A DNA stretch of 64,000 nt from Luidia sarsii (GCA_949987565.1 OX465111.1:16094359-16158358), one strand, 5' to 3'; shown: positions 48,344-59,069, numbered from the stretch's first letter. Notes: generated by a model not told the origin, from the sequence alone. A program made the numbers and translations.

Positions 48344-49091
48344 GTGGAGTGTGCATACACAATGGAGCTTTAATTCAGATCATCATCCAACCATCATCCA
48401 ATATGCATGGATTTATCGACAAAGTATTGATTTAATTAAAGATTTTAATAATTACATTCCTTTATATGAAAACAAACAATGCAACCAATTTAATCAATCT
48501 ACTCAGAAAAAAAGTGTTGCTTATAAGCTTTATTGAAAAGATTGACATTTAAAGACAGGGTTTTTGAAATTATTTTCCTTATATATTTGTCATAAAGCTG
48601 TATTTGGGTGGTAACTTTTTGGATAGGAAAACCTAGTCATTGGAGTGGAAACAAGATTTGTTGAGTCACTCAATAAATTTTTTGTTTCAGTTTAAATGTG
48701 TTTGAGAACCAACTTAGAGCTTGTTTGAAGGATGAATCCCACGCCAAGGCAAAGGTTCTCTTGAGAGTCAAATTTATTTTTTTTGGGGGGGGGAATCAAA
48801 AAGGGGGGGGATCACTTCTGTCTGGGATTCTGTCCAAGCTTGTCAAGAGTTGTTTTTTTGTCAGAAAGGTTCCATTGTTTATCTTAATTTTTACAAATTC
48901 TGTATGATAATAATGTGATTTTAATGGTGAACAGATTTCTTGGTTTGCGATAATCATGTGGGAAATCTTTCGTGGACTGACTTCTGTGTATGTGATGAGG
49001 GAGTACATGTACCACACATTTGACTTAAGTAGGGAGAAACTGGCACCATAGATGATGTCACGCCCCTGTCCTGTTCAGGAGAACAAGGCCA

Positions 49092-49210
49092 TGTCCGAAA
49101 ATTCATCGGCTATGGCTTCAAATTGCACACAAGTCTGTGGAAGTTGCTGGTTAGTGGCTGGAGCTGAATCCTGTGTTTTATTTGTAGCCATAGGCAATGA
49201 TTTCAAAACC
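49092..49210. mobile_element. MITE family D relative
   Basis: TGTCCGAAAATTCATCGGCT, ATGGCTTCAAATTGCACACA, AGTCTGTGGAAG and a second arm TAGCCATAGGCAATGATTT. Related to 4370, 26522 and 46625. Confidence 0.5.
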
Positions 49211-51822
49211 TAAGTGGATGTTAGATTCAGACTAAAAACACTGGTATTCAATGTCTGTTTCTAAGGGATACACCAATCAGCTCCATGATTTGCAAATGTG
49301 CATGAATATTAATTGCAGAATTTTGTTCCTCTTGCACACAACAAAAACATAAAAGGAACATTTCAAATGAAAGTATTTCGTAATGCAAAGCTACGAATAT
49401 GTTTTTATTAAAGCAAATGTGTTTTTGATCATCCTGAAGTTATCTTGAAAGTTTAATTATCACAGTTGTGGAGAAAAACACCTGTAAAGAAAAAATGTGG
49501 CCAGTATTTGTTTTAATCTGTTGATAAAGGGACCATTGCCTTGGACTGACTCGGCAGAAAACAATTAATTGGAAAGTAGAAAATATTTTTAAAACCACTG
49601 TAAAATATCCTGCGGTGCTCTTCCAGATAAGCTTTGCTAAGAACCTTTTTCCCTACTTAGGAATGGTTGTCAGGCAGAAGATTGGACACATTTATGCTTC
49701 TCTTTAGCGCCACAGACATAAAGAAATGTCTACCAAAAATAAAATCAAGATTGGAAGATGCTTCATTTGCTTATTTGAAAACCACTTTGGTACCCGTCAC
49801 ATGAGTTGGACATTGGGGAGTAGGAAGGAAACCCATCAACTATCTTTTTCCCCGCTAGAGTCAGAAAAGATTTTTAAAACACAATATAAATCAAGACAAA
49901 CTTTTGGAAGAGGTTTTTTTTTAAGGTTGGGAGGAATTGTTTGTTCACCAAAAAAAAAAATCATAATGTACAGCCTGAATGTATAAAGATGTAATTGCTA
50001 AATTTTATTTTTGCTGATGATGTAGTTAATGTGTTTGTTGTGTGTAGTTGGTTATCCTTCATAAGTCTAGTCAGAGGAAGGAGGGTCTCCATTTGGTGGC
50101 AGAAAGCTGGGGAGGAAAAGTTTATTGCATGGAATGCTGTATGTCTGTCATATACTGTTGCTATTGGAATGCATCCACAGTGTTGCTATTGTTGTGGTGA
50201 TAGCATGGCGACTCACAAATCAGAATGACGACTCACAATCAGAATGACTAGGGCCCCACATTAGCAAAGATAGTTGACAATTCCACCTGGAAAGCTCTTG
50301 AGGTTATGGCTCAGGTATGCTGAGTTACGGGTCTTAGTTTCAATTCCCTGCGGGTTGTGCAGTCAAATTGTCTTGGATATTTTCACAAAACAATTATGAA
50401 GCAGATTCCTGATTGCATTCCTGCAATTCTTCAATCGTTGTGAATTCATACCGGTAGATGTAAGAACAATATTCTCATGGGGTCCTGTAGTCTTGCAAAC
50501 TACCAGATGTTTTACAAAATTCAGTTGAGAGCTGTCATGCCATCACCACAATATCCCATTTATTGACTTGTCAACAAAATGTCGTACAATTAATTTCACT
50601 GTCAATGTGACAGACGTGTTTATGGGGGGGGGTGTCAGTTAAAATAACTTTGTACATGTACATCGTACTACCAAGCTTTTGAATGTTTATTTTGTTAGTT
50701 GGGAATTTGTTTAAACTGGAGAAAGAAAATCACGTTTTTTGTATATAAAACAAATTTGCTGATGGACTGTATGGACTATGTTATACAAAAAGCTATTGAT
50801 TTGGAGAATTTGGTTGAAACTGCAGTGTTATACAAGCCAAAATCAAGGATGTATGCGTAATAGGATTTGCAGTGTTGTAAAATTATACAAGGGAAGGCTA
50901 GTTGGTGCTTTGTGCAGTGGAATTTGTACAACTTTATTCTCGCCAGTCAGGAAATCTGGGTATTGATATCACTCATGGGGTCAATGAAATTGCAGGAATT
51001 GTTGTTGGTGTTGTTTATCGTTAGGGTGTTGTTCTTCATTTGGTCACATCCTGACAAATTTAGCCCAGCTCAGGCACAGCCCTGAAAAGACCATCTCTTT
51101 TCAACCCTGTTCTGTAAATAATGTTGATAACTTCAAATCAGTTTAAAAACAAAACAATTGAGATCTGATTCTTCCTCAGTATTCTGGGGTAAGAGTTGGT
51201 CCAGACCAGAGTTATACTGGTTGGATATTTGTTCAGTGTTTTATGGCTTGTTCCCATGGGTGACCAAGAGGTTACATTGTGAAATATGGCATGAGTTGCA
51301 GTGCACTTCATTTTCTTGCAGCAAAAACATAGTGAAATAAGTATTCTTTGCATACATATCAGGATTTTTCTTTCAACATCTATAATTATGTAGAAAAGTT
51401 GACACAGTTAATGGGCTGATATGGCATTTTTAAGACGTCAAGACTTTAAAACTTGCTAGATTTTGTTTAAACATTGCCTCTTGAATCTTTACTTTTGCCA
51501 CTCAAGATATATCTATAGACTCATTTCATTTCATTGCTAAGCAGTAGAAATTTGGCTTATCATAATCTTTACTGATTATCATTTCCCCCATTGGACTTTT
51601 GCTGCAGAAGAAACCTTTCCAAAAGGAAAACTTATCCAAACTCCTCTTCTATGTAATAGAAAATGATTCACAATCAAACAAGTACCATAAATCTTGTCCA
51701 TGCAGGCACTGGTGTGCTGTGTTCTGTGCAGTTAGCTGACCTGGGAGGGGCACCAGTTATTTCCATATCTTGGAAGTCAGTGGGGTTCAGCCTCTAGAGG
51801 GCTCACGTTTTCATGTTTCTTT
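49211..51822. other. No recognised gene or element
   Basis: Open frames are short and AT-driven. A weak tRNA-like B box (TAGTTTCAATTCC near 50336) sits after a degenerate A-box-like TGGCTCAGGTATG (50307), perhaps another decayed SINE. Otherwise unremarkable. Confidence 0.35.
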
Positions 51823-52044
51823 GGCCCTTTACCAAAACCAGGCTCAGGCTCCGGCTTCGTCTCTGTTGTCCCAAAGCTGAAAACACAGGTTGAAGTGCTT
51901 TGTTGAAGTTGAAGCTTGGGGTTCTTTTTCAAAACGCAGTATAACATTCAAAACCGAAGCCAAAGCCTCCTATTCTCATGCCTTGTACTTTAAAATAGAT
52001 GAAAGAAATTGAGACGGAGCCTGAGCCTAAGCCGAAAAGGGCCC
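51823..52044. mobile_element. MITE family C, copy 2 (full)
   Basis: The left end GGCCCTTTACCAAAACCAGG with CTCAGGCTCCGGCTTCGTCT is mirrored by GAGACGGAGCCTGAGCC and TAAGCCGAAAAGGGCC. About 222 bp, no frame. The internal part matches 23756-23937. Confidence 0.85.
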
Positions 52045-52640
52045 TAGACTGGTACCTTTGACCTGTGTCACATAATGTCTAAACCCACATTGTCAGTGTA
52101 CTCCTACATCTGTACAAAATTTGCTGTCTACAACTTGTACATGTAAGTGTATGTCCTGATGGTTTTTTTTTATTCCGTCCCCCACCCCCACCAGATACAA
52201 GAGGCAACATCATGTCAAGGAGACAGTGCAGTTTCCTCAAATCACAGTAAAACATGGCTCTGCATGAAGTCTTCCTGTTGAAAAATGGGATCTGGCTAAT
52301 TTGTATGGTCTCATAGATGTTAACCCAATGCTTTTTGCACTTGAATAGTGAAACAGGCCCTCAGTGATTGTACATACTTGTTATGCAGTTGTGGGTTGTC
52401 TGGGAATAATTAACTAAATTGAGTGTGTGTATGTTTTTGTGTTTATATTTTTTTTAAATTGTGCTTCGCCTTTGTTTTAAAAGTTGGTGGAGGCTTACAA
52501 GATGTTGCAGCTGATGATGTTGAAGGAAATCATCAGGTTCAGAGTTGATGAATGAAATAAACAAGAAAGAAACTGAAAAGACAAGAAATGACAAGCAGAA
52601 CCATGGACTCACAAAGACTCGTTATTTGCTTTCAAATGAT

Positions 52641-52646
52641 TTTATT
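52641..52646 (-). terminator. Candidate poly(A) signal for SELENOF
   Basis: AATAAA on the minus strand, about 0.85 kb beyond the SECIS. ATTAAA at 52799-52804 is an alternative. Plus-strand AATAAA at 52556 and 52661 lie in the same stretch, as expected between convergent genes. Confidence 0.4.
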
Positions 52647-53050
52647 TTGTTTTTTTGATGAATAAAATTGTTTGTTTCATAAAGTCAGACATAATTCACA
52701 TAAATAAATCTTTAGGAAGAAAACTTCTTTGTTTTCACAGTTCTACTTGGAAGTTTAACGTGTCTGAAAAGTGTTCAAGTCTACATATAAGTGAGGAATT
52801 TAATACCTAAATCTTGAGTTAATGGACGAAAAATAAATACACAAAAACAATGAATGTAACATCTCAGATACCGATTGGTTTGCGACTTTGATAAAACCAC
52901 ATTCTTGTCAGTTCGCTTATTAAAAAAGTCATTACCAGTGGCACTTTGAAATGGCATCATCTGTGAGAGCAGATCTATACTGGTTTGCAATTGGTCCACA
53001 TTGATCCTTTCTGACAATGGATTTTACCAAACTTATCATAAATCACAACC

Positions 53051-53289
53051 AATAGACCGATTGCACGACATGCTTTACATGCCATGTTTACATGCCATCA
53101 CGTGACTTATAGTGAGTGTTGTTTCATCTCATTTGGTGCAAAACAGGAGTGGAAACGAGCAAAGAAGACAATCAAATTGTCCACATTCTTCTCTATACGT
53201 TCCATTACTGCTCTGTGCTAAATGAAATGAACATACCCACTATAAGTCACGTGATGCTATGTAAACAGCGGTCGTGCAATCGGTCTATT
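53051..53289. mobile_element. MITE family E, copy 1
   Basis: Ends AATAGACCGATTGCACGAC and GTCGTGCAATCGGTCTATT. Subterminal TACATGCCATCACGTGACTT, mirrored by AAGTCACGTGATGCTATGTA. Core TTGTCCACATTCTTCT. It lies in the SELENOF 3' UTR or just beyond it. Copy 2 is at 55395. Confidence 0.9.
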
Positions 53290-53488
53290 GTAAGACCATG
53301 AGTAATGCACAGAAACTATACGACCCATTACAAGAAATAAGTTGAGTTCTAATGGGTTGTTAAGTTTTTGTGAAAACATCCCCTAACTGATGTAAGTCAC
53401 TGTATAAAGTAAAGGTTTGGTGGACAAATTGAAAACCAGATTTCTCTCCCTCCTGTGGCTACGCTTGTCCAAAAAGTGGAAAAATCGT

Positions 53489-53558
53489 GGCACACTTCGC
53501 ATCAGGCAAGCCCATACCCCTTAGAGCGGTTTAGTATGGCACCTTCATAAATGTGTCC
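53489..53558 (-). ncRNA. SECIS element in the SELENOF 3' UTR
   Basis: On the minus strand, helix I pairs CACATTT (53555-53549) with AAGTGTG (53497-53491). The non-Watson-Crick quartet is ATGA (53548-53545) opposite TGAT (53504-53501). Helix II includes CCATAC/GTATGG. The conserved unpaired AAA (53532-53530) lies 12 nt after ATGA, the usual spacing. A short ACC/GGT mini-helix above it would make it form 2. It sits about 436 nt after the stop codon. SECIS elements recruit SBP2 and EFSec to read UGA as selenocysteine. The fold was worked out by eye. Confidence 0.85.
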
Positions 53559-53993
53559 CGCGATGCAAACGCAGTGAACGGCGATAGCCAGTAACTTCTT
53601 AGTGAATGCAGGCTGCAGGCTGCAGTCTGCACCATAAACTCAGTGCTAGTCAAATGGCAGATTTGTTTTCAAATAGAAGTCCCTAGGTATCCGTTCTAAT
53701 GCAAAAAAAATTCTCCAAGGCCATAAAAAAGAAGTTTCTTTGTTCATTTACTGATAAATATCTGTGAGGGAAGAAGTCACCTGATATAAGTACCCAAATG
53801 TTTGTGCCGTGACTCTACAAACAATTTTATCACATGACGTATACAAACATAGAATTGATGTTGGATGATCCTGTCTACCAATTAAAAAAAAATTCCCCAA
53901 AAGTATGGGAGAACTTGGAAGGCCTGATAAGATGGATGAGTGAGGGGGAGGTTTTCTTTCTCATGTCCCTGGAGAGATCAATACACACTAAGT

Positions 53994-54122
53994 CTATAGT
54001 ACGAGCCTTTCCTGAAGAAATTCTTCCACAGTGTCCGTGTTCCATTTCTCGATACTCAGCGTTTCCTCCACCTGGTTCCTCTCGTTCAGGAACTTCAGGA
54101 CCGGGTCAGCACCACGCTTGAA
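53994..54122 (-). CDS. SELENOF: SELENOF exon 5
   Basis: Acceptor GTCTGTAG|TTC; stop TAG at 53996-53994. Encodes FKRGADPVLKFLNERNQVEE and TLSIEKWNTDTVEEFLQERL, then VL. It corresponds to the conserved C-terminal half of the thioredoxin fold. Confidence 0.93.
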   Translation of the reverse strand, partial: FKRGADPVLKFLNERNQVEETLSIEKWNTDTVEEFLQERLVL

Positions 54123-56900
54123 CTACAGACACAAATTTAGGACAAATTGAGACATGCATTAGCGATAGGATACTTTTCCTGATTAAAAAACAAACCAACA
54201 CCAGTTTTATTAATAACAGACAATGGCTAGGCACATCAGCTGTGATTCAATTTGGTTCTGTGGGGCAGAACATTTTTCTAACCAATTGGAGGTGTGTATT
54301 AGCAATTGTTAAGTTGGCAAATTAAAAAAAAAAACACTATCAGGCCCTGTTAATTTTGCTGATTTGTAATTTTTGTTTGAATTCAAGCTCACCTTTATCT
54401 CGAGATTTGGAAAACTCTTTGGCCGGTCGCCCTTGACGAAGGCTAGGAAAACCAAAACCAAGAAGATTTGTCAGAACAACACACTTCCGAGAAACCCTCA
54501 TTATAAAGGTCCTTGGTGCTTTGGAATGGTTGATATGTGGCAGAGAGAGAATGAGAGAGAGGGAGCAAGAGAAAGAAAGAGAGGGAGAGGGGGAGGGAAA
54601 AAAGGGAGAGGGAAAGAGGGAGAGGGAGAGAGAGAGAGAGAGGGGGGGGAGAAAGAAAGAGAGGGAGAGGGAAAAGAGGGAGAGGGAAAGATGGAGAGGG
54701 AGAGGGAGAGAGAGAGGAAAAGATAGAGAGAGAAAAAGGAGAGAGAGTGGTAGAGGGAGAGAGAGGAAGAGAGAGGGGGGAAGAGAGAGGGGGGAAGAGG
54801 GAGGGAGACAGAGAGAGAGAGAGAGAGGGTCGAGAGGAAGAGACAGAAAAGGAAAGAGAGAGAGCTACAGATGTATGCTTACCCTGGATCTGTGGAAATC
54901 TCCCCAGCTTTCAGCTACACACCTCTAGGATGGCTTTGGAAAAGAGCTGTGAAAACGAAGAAGTAAAATAACAGGGCCCACAGTAAGGATGATGTGAAGA
55001 TTAAGGAATACTGTAAATGTGTGTGATGTGGACTGACAGGGGTGTGACAATGAGAGTGGGGTTGATGCATAGTCTAGCTGTGTAGCATGGAGAGACTAGG
55101 AGGAGAACAGAGGGTAGTCAAGGCAATGACACTTGGAATTGGTGTGGCACTGAGTAACTTGGCTTAGCACTAAGGGACTGAGCAAATGGTACTGCAAACA
55201 TTGAGATACTACATTGGTATTTGGTATGGCATCATTGACTTCCAGGGCATTGCGCAGGAAGGCTAGGAATAGCAGTGAGTTACTGGGCCATGAAACTGAG
55301 GGACTAGCCTTGATACAGCTCTGACTAAATGGGAGGAAAGAGGATCTGTGACCTTAAGTAACGAGGTGTGACACCATGAAGCTGAGAGACTGAAAATAGA
55401 CTGTTTGCACGACAAATCTTTACATGCCATCATGTGACTTATAAGTTATAGAGGGTATTTTTGCATCTCATTTGATGCAGGAAAAAAAATTATATTGTCC
55501 ACATTCTTCTTTGTACATTTACATTGCAGCTCTGTGCCAAATGAGATGAAAAAATACCCACTATAAGTCACGTGATGGCATTTAAGTGGTCGTGCAATTG
55601 GTCTATTTCACATGCAGAAGGGGTGTGACAGGTGAAGCATGGGTGTGGCAAGAAGAGATGGGCGTGGCATCCATAGGGTGCGGCCACTCTCACCTTGGGG
55701 CCGTCTGCGTCGTTGTCCTTGTGACAACAACCCTGACAGTCGGCCATGATGGCATCCAGGCCATGCTTGGGCAGGATGCTGCATGAGCTGCACAGAAGAT
55801 TGGAGGACAGGCCCAAGGCAAAGCAGTCCTGCCTCTGGGGTGGGACCGGCACCTCAATCTGCCCTGAGGACCGGACCACCTACATCATACATGTATGGAC
55901 AAGTACATGGGGGAGATAAGATTTCAAGGCTTGCATGGCAAAATAGCGTTTGCGAGACTGCCAGTGCCGGCAAAATATACAAATTACAATACCCATTGGC
56001 CCGCATCAGGAACTTAAGTCTTTCGCAGTGGCTGTTGTTACGGCAGTCGTCCGTGTGGTTCCCTGACTTCACAGTATTTGTCAGGATGTTTAGGTCTTGG
56101 AACCAGACTATCAGCTAATAGACTGGTTCAACCAGCCTGCAATGCTGACGAAATACAATACAAGTCAGGGAACCACACGGACGACTGCCGTAAAAACAGC
56201 CACTGCGTAAATCTTTACAATATTTACACATTATTTTGCCAGCTGCACATACATGTAAGGTAGTAATGATGTATGTTCTCATGTTTCCAGGCCAGAGATG
56301 TACACATACACATGTACAATGTACATCACTACATGTACCTGTACATGAGTACATGTAGTCCGACTAACTTGGACCCTTACATGTTACAATCGCCCTTTTT
56401 TTTATTTGAGAAGGTCGGGCGATTAATACAACTACAAGTAGGGTCCAAGATTCTCAGTAAGGAGAATACATGTACAATACGTGAACAGTACGTGTACACG
56501 TACACGGTACAGACTACAGTACAGACAGTGTAGTACCTTAGTAGTAGTGGGACTGTTGTTAGTGTTACACTTACACTTACAGACGTACTGTACATTGTAC
56601 ATGTATGTACACTGTACTTGTACATGTTCATGTACATGGACATGTAGTTTGTACACTCAATGCACTTACGCCGGGTTAACTATCTAGACTAGAGTAGATG
56701 ACGTGTCCAACAAGAAAATAAAATCACGGTTTTCGGACAGAACAAAAACGCGATCAATCTACATCAGAAAGATGAGTGGATGATGACTCTATAAAGAATA
56801 CGGTTAATCTACATAATCGGAGAGGCATACATCAAACGTGAAAATAACGTACCTGTATTAGGCAGAGTAGCAGTGCAAATAGACCCAGTGGGTCTGCCAT
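53994..56900 (-). CDS. SELENOF: Selenoprotein F (SELENOF, Sep15), 5 coding exons, 158 aa
   Basis: Exons in transcript order: 56900-56853, 55879-55694, 54946-54883, 54442-54393 and 54122-53994. All introns are GT-AG with matching phases. The product has a hydrophobic signal peptide (MADPLGLFALLLCLIQ), a Cys-rich segment (LGLSSNLLCSSC, DCQGCC) that in the family binds UGGT, then the thioredoxin-like domain with ILEVCS-Sec-KLGRFPQIQ, AFVKGDRPKSFPNLEIK and RGADPVLKFL ... SIEKWNTDTVEEFL. Sec is residue 90 (TGA at 54913-54911). SELENOF is an ER oxidoreductase assisting glycoprotein folding. Human Sep15 has CGU, while here the redox motif is CSU. Length is close to the human ~165. The start ATG follows TTCCCAAA and is the only one giving a signal peptide. 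Confidence 0.95.
54393..54442 (-). CDS. SELENOF: SELENOF exon 4
   Basis: Acceptor TTTTCCTAG|CC; donor ATAAAG|GTGAGC. 50 nt encoding AFVKGDRPKSFPNLEIK, aligned with human AFVRSDKPKLFRGLQIK. Confidence 0.93.
54541..54868. repeat. Purine-only GA tract in SELENOF intron 3
   Basis: About 330 bp almost entirely GAGAGAGG, AAAGAGAGG and GGGAGAGGG on the plus strand (pyrimidines on the transcribed sense of SELENOF). It ends about 15 bp from the exon 3 donor. Mirror-repeat polypurine of this length can form triplex H-DNA. The Arg/Glu/Lys frames (117 and 135 codons) are artefacts. Confidence 0.95.
54883..54946 (-). CDS. SELENOF: SELENOF exon 3 with the selenocysteine TGA
   Basis: Acceptor TTTTCACAG|CTC; donor TCCAGG|GTAAGC. 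Encodes LFSKAILEVCS-Sec-KLGRFPQIQ. The TGA is at 54913-54911 and the frame reads on perfectly to the donor, so it is not a stop. Automated gene finders will probably truncate or skip this exon. Confidence 0.95.
55395..55607. mobile_element. MITE family E, copy 2, in SELENOF intron 2
   Basis: Ends AATAGACTGTTTGCACGAC and GTCGTGCAATTGGTCTATT. Shares TTACATGCCATCATGTGACTT, CATCTCATTTGATGCAGG and TTGTCCACATTCTTC with 53051-53289. Roughly 25 bp shorter in the core. Confidence 0.9.
55694..55879 (-). CDS. SELENOF: SELENOF exon 2: Cys-rich UGGT-binding region
   Basis: Acceptor CATGTATGATGTAG|GTG; donor CCCAAG|GTGAGA. Encodes VVRSSGQIEVPVPPQRQDCF, then ALGLSSNLLCSSCSILPKHG and LDAIMADCQGCCHKDNDADG, then PK. 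Six cysteines are arranged as in vertebrate Sep15. Confidence 0.95.
56024..56207. mobile_element. MITE family A, copy 3 (full), in SELENOF intron 1
   Basis: CGCAGTGGCTGTTGTTACGG at left; CCGTAAAAACAGCCACTGCG at right. 184 bp, closely matching copy 1 through the core (GACTATCAGCTAATAGAC). Confidence 0.92.
56270..56650. repeat. TACATG words and a short GGACCC hairpin element
   Basis: TACATG-type words at 56290-56360 and 56465-56650. Between them, ACTAACTTGGACCC (56362-56375) and GGGTCCAAG (56442-56450) with a T-run form a small inverted repeat, resembling a remnant of the foldback element at 5940. Confidence 0.6.
56853..56900 (-). CDS. SELENOF: SELENOF exon 1: signal peptide
   Basis: ATG at 56900-56898; donor ATACAG|GTACGT. 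16 codons encoding MADPLGLFALLLCLIQ, a typical ER signal core. Ends in phase 0, matching exon 2. Confidence 0.85.
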
Positions 56901-57715
56901 TTTGGGAAGATTGATGAGGGCGCCCTTTTAAAACACCGTGAAGTGAAAAACAATTGACACAGTATGGCACCCTAACTTGTATTGCACACAACCAATGCTG
57001 ATTTCAATCTCCCGACTAATGGCTAACGTGGTTTCTTGTTCAGTCACACAAAGCATGCGCAAAGCCAATTGAATGGCTAAAAACCATCGCTTTAGGTCTC
57101 CATACATCCTTTTATAGAGTTACAGTATGGATATCTGGCTTATACAAACCATGTGTAGTGTTCGGTGAGTCGCTTCGATTGGCATCGGCTGAGGGCGCTG
57201 TTTTAAATCAAGCTCACGGACGCGTACGTCCGTGATCACGCTCCGTTTCTTGTGTACACAATCTACGGCTGATGTGGAAGGCTAGGAGCCGCAGGAAAAA
57301 CAACACACATGTCAATGCGATACACGTACAGGTACACTCGAGCGGTGGGACGAGTGCGGACTTTCTCACTCAATTTTCTGGACGGAAACATGCAGTAATT
57401 CCATCATTACGACTACATCTTTGGAAATACGATTCCTATCTCATGCCACATTCGTTGCAGTTTTCTTGGAACCCTTCTCGTCTGGATGAGGAAGACGGAC
57501 GTGGACAAATATGACGACCTCATACTCAAAGTTATAAGTGACCGGATATGCAGCCGATTGACCATGGACTAGCACAGCTGTAGTGTTAGCAGAGGACTTG
57601 TAACCCTACGTAAAAGTGGAGATCTCTGTCATACTTTTTCACGGTTGGTACCAACTGCCAGTCGACGGGTGCACCTCCGAGCTAGGACCGCCGGTTATAT
57701 TTTATTAGGGACAAG
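56901..57715. promoter_or_regulatory. Divergent promoter of SELENOF (-) and HS2ST1 (+)
   Basis: About 0.8 kb between the SELENOF start and a plus-strand donor ACAAG|GTGAGA (57715/57716). It contains GCATGCGCAAAGCCAAT (57053-57069, NRF1-like site next to a CCAAT box), CGATTGGCATCGG (57176-57188, inverted CCAAT) and ACGCGTACGTCCGTGATCAC (57220-57239), with raised CpG and no TACATG words. The donor would end a noncoding first exon of HS2ST1. Transcription start sites are inferred, not seen. Confidence 0.6.
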
Positions 57716-58600
57716 GTGAGACAGGCATTTGTCAAGTTCTGGATTGGTTTTAATGAAAGGTTTATGACTTAACTTCCTGGGGAACGAAACTACTGTACGC
57801 TAGAACTAAGCATTGGTATTGCAATTTGTATCGTAGTACACTACACTCAGTTACAACACAACACACAACACAACAACACAACAACATATGTCACTGTCAG
57901 CCCTGCACTGCAGCACTAATTAGTAATGGTAATGCAGACCATGTTAATCGTAGCTTTTGTAATTGTAAATCAACATTTAGCTCAATACTAGAAAAAAACG
58001 ATCCAATTTGAAATAATTACTTGGACTGGGCAATACTGCTGGACGAAAAGATGAATTTCTGTCATTTTTTGGCAATCTCAGCAGGGACAGACTTTGTGGT
58101 TTTCACAAAGGCTTGCGATGCGTCATAACTCAACTTAAGATTGATAACCAATCAGAAGTTTTGATGGGCTGTATGATTTCTGTGCATTTCTCGTAACTTA
58201 CATGTACATGTACGTCGATGATTTGGGTGAAATCGACTGCTGTACCGATGCGGATTACACGTATTATTTGGTTAACATTCATGGAGGCCATCAGGGACAT
58301 TTACACTCAAGTTGTATTCTACAATTGAGGGTCAGTGGTTATTTTTCTTGGCAATTAGGTGAGATTGAAAGGTAACCTCTTACTCTTAGGAGTTAGGCCA
58401 TAGGAAATATACGTAGGAATGAAAGCTTTAGATTTGGGTTCTCCGCCTGCATGCTCCAAAACCTGCTGGCACTGTGGCACATAAAAAATTATGAATTTTT
58501 GAAAAATGTTAATATTTGCATGAAACTTTACGTGCCTTGCCCTAGTCCTACTCAAGTGCGACCATGGACAGCTGCAGTTTGGTTTCACGTCAACTCTTTC

Positions 58601-58828
58601 CGTAACCAACTCGGTCCTAGTCAACTCGGTCCGTGACGAACTCGGTCCGTAACCAACTCGGTCCCTATGGGAAAATTAATGTAATCCTAACCAACCCTAA
58701 CCCTAACCCTAACTCTAACCCCAACCCTCACCTCGTGATTATTTTGCTGCATTTTCCCATAGGGACCGAGTCGGTCACGGACCGAGTTGACTGGGACCGA
58801 GTTGGTCACGGACCGAGTTGACTGGGAC
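58601..58828. mobile_element. Foldback of AACTCGGTCC units around telomere-like repeats
   Basis: The left arm (58601-58675) has four AACTCGGTCC units spaced 15-19 bp. The right arm (58751-58828) has the complementary GGACCGAGT units. The innermost arms CGGTCCCTATGGGAAAAT / ATTTTCCCATAGGGACCG pair exactly. Between them, CCAACCCTAACCCTAACCCT and neighbours (58690-58728) form a TTAGGG-type tract. No coding frame. Confidence 0.85.
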
Positions 58829-59069
58829 CCGATGTACGTACGTGTGCTCACTGCTCATACACATTGTACATGTACGTACATGTATGGACACACGTTGTTT
58901 GTGGGATGGCAGCGGTGCAACCTGCATGCTGTGTACAGCTTGGACCCGGCATGAGTTCAATTGTAGGAACTGAAAATAAGGGATAGGCCTTATGAAAAAT
59001 GAAATTAATTAAAACAAAAAGCCTCATCCAATTTTAAAAATGTCCACCACAAATCTAAAGCGAACAAAC

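Noticed and set aside
52781..53017. 78-codon minus-strand frame downstream of SELENOF
   Set aside because: Starts at TTG, not ATG, and lies in the 3' UTR or beyond. No family resemblance.
53834..54121. 95-codon plus-strand frame
   Set aside because: Antisense to SELENOF exon 5, whose minus-strand product has clear homology.
54373..54971. Arg/Glu/Lys-rich frames of 117 and 135 codons
   Set aside because: Translation of the GA tract, antisense to the SELENOF exons 3 and 4.
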